A stretch of 10,680 nt of DNA from positions 1 to 10,680 of the forward strand of contig RFXC01000156.1 of NCBI GenBank assembly GCA_009921765.1. The letters run 5' to 3'. The notes under the pieces are model-generated. The model did not search any database and was not told the DNA's origin. It was given only the letters and a program-made list of their open reading frames with translations. The DNA comes from Betaproteobacteria bacterium (GTDB lineage: Bacteria; Pseudomonadota; Gammaproteobacteria; Burkholderiales; Burkholderiaceae). Below are positions 1 to 7,206 of this stretch, piece by piece. Made by a program: the position numbers and the translations under genes. Position 1 is the first letter of the stretch. Every line of letters starts with the position of its first letter.

Positions 1-693
1 GTGGCCAAGCAGTGGCAGATCAGCCGCGAAGACCAGGATGCGCTCGCCGTCGAAAGCCATCGGCGCGCAGCCCATGCAGTCAAGAGTGGCTACTTCCATG
101 ACCAGATCCTTGACATCGAGCTCAAATCACGGAAAGGCCCGGTCATCTTCAACGCCGACGAGCATTTTCGCGCCGATGCGTCGATCGAGGACATGGCAAA
201 GCTGAAGCCCGTGTTCCAGCGCGAGAACGGCACCGTCACCGCAGGCAACGCGTCGGGCATCAACGATGGCGCCGGCGCCGTCGTGCTCATGGAGCGACGC
301 ACCGCCGAGCTCCGCGGCCTGAAGCCGCTTGCGCGACTGGTGTCCTACGCACACGCAGGTGTTGATCCCGCGGTCATGGGCATCGGCCCGGTGCCGGCCT
401 CGCGCAAGGCGCTCGATCGTGCGGGACTGCGCACCACCGATCTCGATGTCATCGAAGCCAACGAGGCGTTTGCCGCGCAGGCGCTGGCGGTCACGCGCCA
501 ACTCGATCTCGATCCGGCCAAGGTCAACCCGAACGGCTCAGGCATTTCGCTCGGTCACCCGATCGGTGCAACGGGGGCGGTCATCACGGTGAAAGCGCTC
601 TACGAACTGCAGCGTATTCAGGGCCGCTACGCACTGGTCACCATGTGTATCGGTGGCGGCCAGGGCATCGCCGCGATCTTCGAGCGGATCTGA
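1..693 (+). CDS. bktB: Beta-ketothiolase / acetyl-CoA acetyltransferase, C-terminal part (5' end outside window)
   Basis: This is the C-terminal 230 residues of a thiolase, which condenses or cleaves acyl-CoA and acetyl-CoA in beta-oxidation-like or hydroxyalkanoate pathways. Family members are about 390-400 residues. The N-terminal half with the nucleophilic cysteine is missing because the window begins inside the gene, so the GTG at position 1 is an internal valine. Local residues 78-97 carry the GNASGINDGAGA block, 153-158 carry NEAFAA, 176-192 carry the NPNGSGISLGHPIGATG block with catalytic His186, and 216-222 carry CIGGGQG with the second catalytic Cys216. From memory, the segments RLVSYAHAGVDP and MGIGPVPAS resemble BktB of Cupriavidus more than PhaA, but the substrate range cannot be read here. 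The stop lies 7 bases before the kinase start, so the gene is probably the upstream member of the thiolase-kinase-enolase operon. Confidence 0.93.
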   Translation: MAKQWQISREDQDALAVESHRRAAHAVKSGYFHDQILDIELKSRKGPVIFNADEHFRADASIEDMAKLKPVFQRENGTVTAGNASGINDGAGAVVLMERRTAELRGLKPLARLVSYAHAGVDPAVMGIGPVPASRKALDRAGLRTTDLDVIEANEAFAAQALAVTRQLDLDPAKVNPNGSGISLGHPIGATGAVITVKALYELQRIQGRYALVTMCIGGGQGIAAIFERI

Positions 694-700
694 TTGAACG

Positions 701-1723
701 ATGGCGGGTAGCGACGCTCTGGCGCAGCCCGCTGCCGATCTGACCGCCGCGCTCATCCGTCTCGGTCTGCTTCGAGCGGGTGAGCGGGTCATGCTCGAGC
801 CCCTCGCAGGCGGCGTGTCCTCCGACATCTGGCGCGTCGACCTGCCCTCGGGCCCTGTATGCGTCAAGCGCGCACTCGCACGCCTGAAGGTCAGCCAGGT
901 CTGGGAGGCGCCGGTTGAGCGCAACCGCTACGAGTTCCTGTGGCTGCAGACCGTGGCCGCCATCTCGCCCCGGTGGGTACCGGCCCTGATCGCCGACAGC
1001 GCTGCCGATCAGTTGTTCGTGATGGCCTATCTCGAGCCTGGGCGCTATCCGGTCTGGAAACAGGAACTGAGCCGTGGCGTGGCAGCGCCCGACTTTGCCG
1101 CCCAGGTGGGCGCGGCGCTCGCTGAGATCCATCTCGCGACCGCTCACCGACCCGACCTCGCCGCGCAGTTCGAAACCGACCGATTTTTTCACGCCCTGCG
1201 GCTGGAACCTTATCTGGAGGCCACCGCACGCCGCCATCCCGACCGGGCGGACGCGCTGCATGCGCTGGTCCGCACCACCGCGGGCACCCATCTCACGCTG
1301 GTGCATGGCGACATCAGCCCGAAAAATATTCTCTGCGGTCCGGAAGGCCCGGTCTTCCTCGACGCTGAGTGCGCCTGGTATGGCGATCCTGCGTTCGACC
1401 TCGCCTTCTGCCTCAATCATCTGCTGCTGAAATGCCTGTGGGTCCCGGAGGCCGCGCCGCACTTTCTCGATTGCTTCCACACCTTGTCGACCGCCTACCT
1501 CGCGCGGGTTCAGTGGGAGCCCGCGGCCGATCTGGAAGCCCGCGCGGCGGCGCTGCTGCCAGGGCTGCTTCTTGCCCGGGTGGACGGCAAATCACCGGTT
1601 GAATACCTCACGACCGACACCCAGCGCGACCCGGTCCGGCGCATAGCCCGCCAGTTGCTCGCCGCGCCGGTCAAGCAGCTTTCAGCGCTCGCACACGCCT
1701 GGCGCACGGAGATCTCGTCATGA
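701..1723 (+). CDS. APH-family small-molecule phosphotransferase (kinase), substrate unknown
   Basis: A 340-residue protein of the aminoglycoside phosphotransferase/choline kinase-like fold, which transfers the ATP gamma-phosphate to a hydroxyl on a small molecule. A nucleotide-loop region lies at residues 36-44 (LAGGVSSDI), followed by the probable ATP-binding Lys56 in VCVKRAL. The catalytic loop LVHGDISPKNIL (residues 200-211) supplies Asp204 and Asn209. The metal-binding Asp221 lies in FLDAE, followed by the family-typical WYGDPAFDLA. No signal peptide or membrane segment is seen. It starts 7 bases after the thiolase stop with only a weak ribosome-binding site, and its stop overlaps the enolase start (ATGA), suggesting coupled translation. 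True aminoglycoside resistance is unlikely given this metabolic context. Methylthioribose kinase has a similar motif, but no methionine-salvage gene is nearby. The pairing suggests it makes a phosphorylated substrate for the enolase-like partner; that is inference. Confidence 0.85.
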   Translation: MAGSDALAQPAADLTAALIRLGLLRAGERVMLEPLAGGVSSDIWRVDLPSGPVCVKRALARLKVSQVWEAPVERNRYEFLWLQTVAAISPRWVPALIADSAADQLFVMAYLEPGRYPVWKQELSRGVAAPDFAAQVGAALAEIHLATAHRPDLAAQFETDRFFHALRLEPYLEATARRHPDRADALHALVRTTAGTHLTLVHGDISPKNILCGPEGPVFLDAECAWYGDPAFDLAFCLNHLLLKCLWVPEAAPHFLDCFHTLSTAYLARVQWEPAADLEARAAALLPGLLLARVDGKSPVEYLTTDTQRDPVRRIARQLLAAPVKQLSALAHAWRTEISS

Positions 1724-3009
1724 CAACACCCATCACGCAGGTCCGCGCACGCCGGGTCTGGGATTCGCGCGGCCGCCCCACCGTGGAGGCCGAGGTCCAC
1801 ACCGCGCGTGGTGTGGGCCGTGCCATCGCGCCCGCTGGCGCATCCACCGGGTCGGGTGAAGCGCGCGAACTGCGCGATGGCGGCAAACGGCTGCGTGGAC
1901 TCGATGTCAGTCAGGCGGTGGCCAACGCCAACGGTCCGATCGCCCAGGCGCTGCAAGGTCTGCCGGTGGAGGACCAGTCGGCCATCGATCAGGCCATGAT
2001 CACACTCGATGGCACTCCCAACAAGGCTCGCCTGGGCGCCAATGCCATCGTGGCCGTGTCGCTCGCTGCCGCACAGGCGGCCGCGCAGGCAGCAGGCGTG
2101 CCGCTCTGGCAGCATCTGGCAAGCGAACGGGCCACAGGCACGGCACCCCGGCTTCCGCTCCCGGAAGTCCAGATCTTTGGTGGCGGCGCTCATGCAGGTG
2201 CCCGTGTCGACCTGCAGGATTTTTTGCTGGTCGCCCCGGGCGCCCGCAGTTTCGCAGAGGCCATTGAATGGACAGCCGAGGTCTATCACGCAGCAGGCGC
2301 CCGAATGGCCGCCCGCGGTTCGGTCTATGGCGTGGCCGACGAGGGCGGCTGGTGGCCGGATTTCAACGGCAACGAAGCGGCTATCGAAACGCTCACCCGA
2401 GCCATTGAAGACACCGGGCTGTCGGCGCCCGGGCAGGTAGCCATTGCGCTCGATGTGGCCGCCACGCAGTTTTTCGATGGTCAGCACTACAGCCTCAAGC
2501 TCGACGGTCGAAAGCTCGATCGCGCGGCCTTTGGCGACCTGCTCGCCGGCTGGATCGACGCCTACCCCATCGTTTCGGTGGAAGACCCGTTCGCCGAAAA
2601 CGATGTCGAGGGGATGCGTGCGTTTACCGCGCGCTGCGGCGCACGCGTGCAGATCGTGGGCGACGATTTTCTGGTGACCGACGCCTCCCGAATCCGCGAG
2701 GCTGCGCGAAGCGGCTGCTGCAACGCGGCGCTCCTCAAACCCAATCAGATCGGAACCGTCTCGGAGACCCTTGCCGCATGGCGCGCGGCACAGGCCGAAG
2801 GCTGGGGCGCCATCGTGTCAGCACGCTCGGGCGAAACCGAAGACGTGAGCATCGTTCACCTGGCTGTAGGCTGGGGCGTGCCGCAACTGAAGGTCGGAAG
2901 CTTTGCGCGCTCCGAACGGATGGCGAAATGGAACGAGGCGCTGCGCATTGAAGAAGCGCTTGGCGCAGGCGCCGCGCCGTTTCCGGCGCCCGGCATCTAT
3001 CCGGCCTAG
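1720..3009 (+). CDS. Enolase-superfamily protein (phosphopyruvate hydratase-like) with altered active site
   Basis: A 429-residue protein collinear with enolase over its full length (family about 430). Enolase interconverts 2-phosphoglycerate and phosphoenolpyruvate with two Mg ions. Visible matches are [13 protein letters not shown] (14-26), GAST (40-43), [14 protein letters not shown] (97-110), DEGG with Glu208, metal ligands Asp245, Glu288 and Asp315, the signature [14 protein letters not shown] (338-351) with base Lys340, and Lys391. Differences from canonical enolase, aligned by eye: the QEF glutamate (yeast Glu168) is Asp167, the SHRSGETED histidine (yeast His373) is Ala368, and the first serine of PSGAST is Ala39. 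His158, equivalent to yeast His159, is kept. A GGAG ribosome-binding site at 1708-1711 lies 8 bases before the ATG, inside the kinase gene. Automatic annotation would call it eno, but these changes and the kinase partner favour a specialised paralogue. Confidence 0.9.
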   Translation: MTTPITQVRARRVWDSRGRPTVEAEVHTARGVGRAIAPAGASTGSGEARELRDGGKRLRGLDVSQAVANANGPIAQALQGLPVEDQSAIDQAMITLDGTPNKARLGANAIVAVSLAAAQAAAQAAGVPLWQHLASERATGTAPRLPLPEVQIFGGGAHAGARVDLQDFLLVAPGARSFAEAIEWTAEVYHAAGARMAARGSVYGVADEGGWWPDFNGNEAAIETLTRAIEDTGLSAPGQVAIALDVAATQFFDGQHYSLKLDGRKLDRAAFGDLLAGWIDAYPIVSVEDPFAENDVEGMRAFTARCGARVQIVGDDFLVTDASRIREAARSGCCNAALLKPNQIGTVSETLAAWRAAQAEGWGAIVSARSGETEDVSIVHLAVGWGVPQLKVGSFARSERMAKWNEALRIEEALGAGAAPFPAPGIYPA

Positions 3010-4289
3010 GCCACCGCTGCAAGCGAGCGCCGCGCCGCGGCCACCGTGTGCGCAATATCGTCGTCGCTATGCACGCTCGAGAAGAAGAACGCTTCCACCG
3101 GTGACGGTGGCAGATACACCCCCTCATCCAGCATCAGGTGATAGAAGCGCTTGAAACGATCCAGATCCTGCTGCTGGGCTTCAGCGAAACTGCTGGGGGG
3201 CGTCGCGCGAAAATAAAGCCCTGCCATTCCGCCCTGGTGCTGGGCGCTGAAGGGCACCCCTGCCTCGCGACCGGCCGCATTGAGCCCGTCAACCAGCTGG
3301 CCACAACGCGCATGAAGCGTTGCGAAAAATCCGGGCGCGGAAATGAGATCGAGCGTGGCCAGACCCGCCGCCATCGCGATGGGATTGCCCGACAGCGTGC
3401 CCGCCTGATAGACCGGCCCGAGCGGCGCCATCATTTCCATGATCGCAGCCGGCCCGCCAATTGCACCCACAGGCATCCCGCCACCGATCACCTTGCCGAA
3501 TGCGCTCATGTCGGGCCGGATGCCGACCACCTCCTGTGCACCGCCGAGCGCCACCCGAAACCCGCTCATCACCTCGTCAAAGATGAGGAGCGCGCCATGA
3601 CGCGTACAGAGCGTGCGCAACCCTTCAAGAAAGCCAGGCGCCGGCCGGATCAGGTTCATGTTGCCGGGCATGGGCTCGACCATGACGCAGGCGACACTGT
3701 CAGGATGCGCAGCGAACAACGCCTCGACGCTCGCCAGATCGTTGTATTGGGCGACCAGGGTGTGCTGGGCAAGATCAGCCGGAACGCCCGCCGAACTCGG
3801 CGTGCCGAAGGCAAGCGCACCCGATCCCGCCTTCACCAGCAGGCTGTCCGCCGTGCCGTGATAGCAGCCCTCGAATTTGATGATGCGATCGCGCTTGGTA
3901 TAGCCACGTGCCAGGCGGATTGCCGACATCGCAGCCTCGGTGCCAGAGCTGGTAAAACGCACCCGCTCCACTTGGGGAAAGAGGGCGCAAAGCCGTTCGG
4001 CGAGCTCGCTTTCCATCACGTTCGGGGCGCCATAAGAAAGCCCACGCACAGCCGCCTGCTGCACGGCTGCAATCACATGCGGATGCGAATGACCAGCGAT
4101 CATCGGCCCCCACGATCCGAGGTAGTCGATGTAGCGCTTGCCCTCGACATCCCACATGTAGGCGCCCTCGGCGCGCGCAATGAATCGTGGCGTGCCGCCC
4201 ACCGCACGGAAGGCGCGCACCGCCGAGTTGACGCCACCGACCAGCACCTTGCGGGCGCGTGCAAATTCAAGTTCGTTGCTTGTTGTCAT
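3006..4289 (-). CDS. hemL: Glutamate-1-semialdehyde 2,1-aminomutase
   Basis: A PLP enzyme that converts glutamate-1-semialdehyde to 5-aminolevulinate, the last step of the C5 route feeding haem, sirohaem and cobalamin synthesis in the cytosol. With the chosen ATG the protein has 427 residues, the usual family length. Motifs are the N-terminal [26 protein letters not shown] (114-129), [13 protein letters not shown] (139-151), [11 protein letters not shown] (235-245) with the PLP-contacting Asp, and [13 protein letters not shown] (264-276) with Lys266 as Schiff-base lysine, then GTLSGNP. The start at 4289 is preferred over an in-frame ATG at 4304, because GGGGAG (4302 to 4297) lies 7 bases upstream of 4289 and inside the longer reading. 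It is monocistronic or follows the formate dehydrogenase alpha gene at 103 bases, and its stop overlaps the convergent enolase stop. Confidence 0.97.
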   Translation of the reverse strand: MTTSNELEFARARKVLVGGVNSAVRAFRAVGGTPRFIARAEGAYMWDVEGKRYIDYLGSWGPMIAGHSHPHVIAAVQQAAVRGLSYGAPNVMESELAERLCALFPQVERVRFTSSGTEAAMSAIRLARGYTKRDRIIKFEGCYHGTADSLLVKAGSGALAFGTPSSAGVPADLAQHTLVAQYNDLASVEALFAAHPDSVACVMVEPMPGNMNLIRPAPGFLEGLRTLCTRHGALLIFDEVMSGFRVALGGAQEVVGIRPDMSAFGKVIGGGMPVGAIGGPAAIMEMMAPLGPVYQAGTLSGNPIAMAAGLATLDLISAPGFFATLHARCGQLVDGLNAAGREAGVPFSAQHQGGMAGLYFRATPPSSFAEAQQQDLDRFKRFYHLMLDEGVYLPPSPVEAFFFSSVHSDDDIAHTVAAARRSLAAVA

Positions 4290-4296
4290 GTTGTTT

Positions 4297-4302
4297 CTCC
4301 CC
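4297..4302 (-). promoter_or_regulatory. Ribosome-binding site deciding the hemL start
   Basis: On the minus strand GGGGAG is followed by seven bases (AAACAAC) and then the ATG at 4289-4287. The alternative upstream ATG at 4304-4302 overlaps this site and would add MGRNN in front of the conserved N-terminus, so the downstream ATG is the better start. Confidence 0.6.
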
Positions 4303-4331
4303 ATCGCTGCGACCTGTCCAGGCCGGGCGTC

Positions 4332-4358
4332 AGTCTAGCCGAACACCTGTGCTGACAA
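4332..4358 (-). promoter_or_regulatory. Possible sigma-70 promoter for hemL
   Basis: In the gap between the formate dehydrogenase alpha gene and hemL, the minus strand holds TTGTCA (4358-4353, one mismatch to the -35 consensus), a 15-base spacer, and TAGACT (4337-4332, four of six matches to the -10 consensus). Transcription would begin near 4325 and leave a leader of about 35 bases before the hemL ATG. The spacer is shorter than the ideal 17, so this is only a plausible candidate read by eye. Confidence 0.33.
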
Positions 4359-4364
4359 CATGCT

Positions 4365-4392
4365 CACCCACCGGGAATCAGCACGGCGGGTG
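4365..4392 (-). terminator. Hairpin directly after the formate dehydrogenase alpha stop; possible terminator without a T tract
   Basis: Immediately after the TGA at 4395-4393, the minus strand can form an eight-pair stem (4392-4385 with 4372-4365, one G-T pair) around a 12-base loop. No run of T follows, so it is not a classic intrinsic terminator. It may be a Rho-assisted end, an RNA 3'-stabilising stem or an attenuator before hemL. A second inverted repeat, TCAGCAC/GTGCTGA at 4378-4384 and 4349-4355, has one arm in this loop. Confidence 0.3.
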
Positions 4393-7206
4393 TCAGGCGT
4401 GCGCGCCCGCAGGCTCCACCCTGACCGCGCAGTATTTGAGCTCGGGAATCTTGCCCGCCGGATCCAGCGCGGGGTTGGTGAGTGCGTTGGCGGCGGCCTC
4501 GGCATAAGCAAACGGAATGAACACATCGCCGCGTGCCAGCCCGGCATCGGCACGCACGCGAAGCCTGATCTGGCCACGCCGCGAGCGCACGACCGCAAGA
4601 TCTCCCGGCGCAAGCCCAAGCCGGGTCAGCGCCGCCGGATGCATCGAGACCGTGGGCTCCGGTGCAATGGCATCGAGCGCCTGCGCCCGTCGCGTCATCG
4701 ATCCGGTATGCCAGTGTTCAAGCTCGCGCCCGGTAATCAGGACCAGCGGATAGTCGGTATCGGGCAATTCATCGGCAAATCGAAGCGTGGCGGGTACGAA
4801 GCGCGCACGCCCGTTTTCGGTCGGAAAGTGATCGGTGAACACCACCGCCTCGCCGGGGTCGTCGTCGCCCGCGCACGGATAGATCACCGCGCCCTCACGC
4901 TCGAGGCGCGCCCAGCTGATGCCTGCAAGCGAAGGCATGCAGCCGCGCATTTCCTCGAACACCTCTCGCGGATGCGTGTAGTGCCAGGCCAGGCCCAGCC
5001 GCTTCGCAAGATCCACAATGATCGCAAGATCCTGCCTCGCCTGCCCCGGTGGGGTAAGCGCTGCGCGCCCGAGCTGGACCAGCCGGTCGGTATTGGTAAA
5101 CGTGCCGGTCTTTTCGGCATGCGCCGAAGCGGGCAGGATCACGTCTGCGAGCCAGGCGGTTTCGGTCGGGAAAATATCCTGGACCACCAGAAATTCGAGC
5201 GACGCCAGCGCCTCGCGCGCATGCGACAGATCGGGGTCTGACATGGCGGGGTTCTCGCCCAGGATGTACATCCCGCGGATCTGCCCCGCGTGCGCGGCAT
5301 TGATGATCTCGACCACCGTCAGCCCAGGGGCGCGCGACAGCGGCTGCGCCCAGAAATCCTCGAATGCGCGAACCACGTGCTCGGTGCCCGTCCGCTGGTA
5401 GTCGGGGAGCATCATGGGGATGAGGCCCGCGTCCGACGCACCCTGAACATTGTTCTGCCCACGAAGCGGATGAAGCCCCGTGCCAGGCCGGCCGATATGA
5501 CCGGTGGCGAGCGCAAGTGCAATCAGACAACGGGCGTTGTCGGTGCCGTGCGTGTGCTGCGAGACCCCCATGCCCCACAGAATCATCGACGCGCGACTGG
5601 TGGCGTAGAGCCTTGCCACCTCGCGAAGTGTCGCGGCATCGATCCCGCAGATGGACGCCATGGCCTCGGGCGAAGTGTCGCGAACTGCCTCGCGCAGTTC
5701 ATCAAACCCGCTGGTTCTCGCCGACACGAACGCCTGATCAACCAACCCTTCCTCGATGATCACATGCAGCATCGCGTTCAGCATGGCCACATCGGTGTCG
5801 GCACGAAACTGCAGCATATGCGTGGCAAAACGCGCAAGACCGTTTCGGCGCGGATCGGCCACGATCAGCTTGGCGCCCGCCTTCACCGCATTCTTGATCC
5901 AGGTGGCAGCGACCGGGTGATTGACGGTGGGATTCGCACCGATCACAAAAATGACCTCGGCCTCGCTCACATCGGCGACCTGATTCGACACCGCGCCTGA
6001 CCCAATACCCTCCAGGAGCGCCGCCACGCTCGAGGCATGACAGAGTCGCGTGCAGTGGTCGACGTTGTGGGTACCGAACCCGGTGCGGATCAGCTTCTGA
6101 AACAGATAGGCTTCTTCGTTCGAGCCCTTGGCCGAACCAAAGCCAGCGAGCGCATCGGGTCCGTTCCGATCCCGAATCTCGGCAATTTTTGCCGCGACCA
6201 GACCCAATGCCTCATCCCAGGTTGCCTCGCGGAATGAATCCTGCCAGTTGGCGGGCACACGATCGGTATCCAGACGCTTGGGCGCATCAGCGCGCCGGAT
6301 GCGTGGCACGGTGAGGCGGTCGGGGCTGCTGACATAGTCGAATCCGAACCGGCCCTTGACGCACAGTCGCGACTGGTTGGCGGGCCCCGGTCGGCCTTCC
6401 ACATGAATGACCCGGTTGCCGCTCACATGATAGGTAAGCTGACACCCGACGCCGCAATAGGGACAGACCGAGTCGACCGATTTTTCCGCGCGTCGCGGAG
6501 CGATCGCCGATGCGGCGAGAAACGCATCATCGGCCACGCGCGAGGCCGCAGCGCCCAGAAGCTTGGGCATCAGCGCGCCGGTCGGGCAGGCTTGCACGCA
6601 CTCACCGCAGCCCACGCAGGTGGAGGCGCCCAGCGGGTCGTCCAGATCGAAGACGATTTTCGCGGCATCGCCCCGCCACGCGTAGCCGATCACGTCATTG
6701 ACCTGCTCCTCGCGACAGGCGCGCGCGCAGCGGCCGCACTGGATGCAGGCATCGAGATTGACTGCGATCGCCGGATGACTCACATCCGACACCGGCTGCT
6801 CGCGCGATGCAAAGCGTGGCGTACCCACCCCCATCCTCGCAGCCCACTGATTCAGTTCAGAGTCTTCACGATGCGTCGCCTCGGGCATGTCAGACAGCAG
6901 CAGTTCGAGCACCATTTTCTGTGCCGCCCGCGCGCGGTCGCTTCCGGTATGGACTCTGGCGCCAGGCGCGGGCGCGCGACAGCAGGAGGGCGCGAGCACG
7001 CGCTCGCCCTCGATCTCAACCACGCAGGCGCGGCAATTGCCATCGGCTCGCAGGCCATCGCGATAGCAGAGGTGGGGAATGTCGATGCCATGGCGGCGCG
7101 CGACTTGAAGCAATGTTTCGCCGGCGCGCGCTTCGACTGCTCGGCCATCGAGTTCGAAGGCGATCGCCGCGGGCAGCGGGGCCATTGAAGCGTCCCTTGC
7201 GTTCAT
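4393..7206 (-). CDS. fdsA: NAD-dependent formate dehydrogenase, alpha (Mo/W-pterin) subunit
   Basis: The catalytic subunit of a soluble formate:NAD+ oxidoreductase, 937 residues from this start. The N-terminus is a plant-type [2Fe-2S] domain with Cys47, Cys58, Cys61 and Cys75 or Cys76. A two-cluster ferredoxin segment follows (Cys154/157/160/164 and Cys197/200/203/207). The catalytic domain opens with CPYCGVGC (Cys248/251/255, then Cys282), the cluster next to the pterin. The active site DHCTRLCHASS gives metal ligand Cys389 and His390, and RGQNNVQG supplies Arg582. Cys389 is a TGT codon, not selenocysteine. A dinucleotide-binding domain closes the protein. The His-Cys3 cluster motif common after the [2Fe-2S] domain of NuoG-like proteins is not seen. 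The start is joined to the beta gene as TGATG. An ATG at 7185 has a better ribosome-binding site (AAGGGA) and would shorten the protein by seven residues. No twin-arginine signal is seen, so it is cytosolic. Confidence 0.95.
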   Translation of the reverse strand: MNARDASMAPLPAAIAFELDGRAVEARAGETLLQVARRHGIDIPHLCYRDGLRADGNCRACVVEIEGERVLAPSCCRAPAPGARVHTGSDRARAAQKMVLELLLSDMPEATHREDSELNQWAARMGVGTPRFASREQPVSDVSHPAIAVNLDACIQCGRCARACREEQVNDVIGYAWRGDAAKIVFDLDDPLGASTCVGCGECVQACPTGALMPKLLGAAASRVADDAFLAASAIAPRRAEKSVDSVCPYCGVGCQLTYHVSGNRVIHVEGRPGPANQSRLCVKGRFGFDYVSSPDRLTVPRIRRADAPKRLDTDRVPANWQDSFREATWDEALGLVAAKIAEIRDRNGPDALAGFGSAKGSNEEAYLFQKLIRTGFGTHNVDHCTRLCHASSVAALLEGIGSGAVSNQVADVSEAEVIFVIGANPTVNHPVAATWIKNAVKAGAKLIVADPRRNGLARFATHMLQFRADTDVAMLNAMLHVIIEEGLVDQAFVSARTSGFDELREAVRDTSPEAMASICGIDAATLREVARLYATSRASMILWGMGVSQHTHGTDNARCLIALALATGHIGRPGTGLHPLRGQNNVQGASDAGLIPMMLPDYQRTGTEHVVRAFEDFWAQPLSRAPGLTVVEIINAAHAGQIRGMYILGENPAMSDPDLSHAREALASLEFLVVQDIFPTETAWLADVILPASAHAEKTGTFTNTDRLVQLGRAALTPPGQARQDLAIIVDLAKRLGLAWHYTHPREVFEEMRGCMPSLAGISWARLEREGAVIYPCAGDDDPGEAVVFTDHFPTENGRARFVPATLRFADELPDTDYPLVLITGRELEHWHTGSMTRRAQALDAIAPEPTVSMHPAALTRLGLAPGDLAVVRSRRGQIRLRVRADAGLARGDVFIPFAYAEAAANALTNPALDPAGKIPELKYCAVRVEPAGAHA

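Noticed and set aside
1..3. GTG at position 1 as a true start
   Set aside because: Alignment with thiolases by eye places it about 165 residues into the protein; the catalytic N-terminal half lies outside the window.
638..1480. Long minus-strand frame opposite the kinase
   Set aside because: No recognisable domain, and it is antisense to a gene with clear APH motifs; typical GC-rich shadow.
1510..2487. 325-residue minus-strand frame opposite kinase and enolase
   Set aside because: Shadow of the enolase-like gene; Cys/Gly/Arg-rich composition without domain likeness.
701..3009. Methionine salvage pair (methylthioribose kinase plus an enolase)
   Set aside because: The enolase of that pathway is RuBisCO-like or an enolase-phosphatase, not an enolase-superfamily protein, and no mtn gene is nearby.
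3138..4355. 405-residue plus-strand frame opposite hemL
   Set aside because: hemL motifs on the minus strand are unambiguous; this frame is rich in Arg/His and has no family likeness.
6030..6060. Selenocysteine (TGA) at the formate dehydrogenase active site
   Set aside because: The codon in DHCTRLCHASS is TGT on the minus strand, so the ligand is cysteine.
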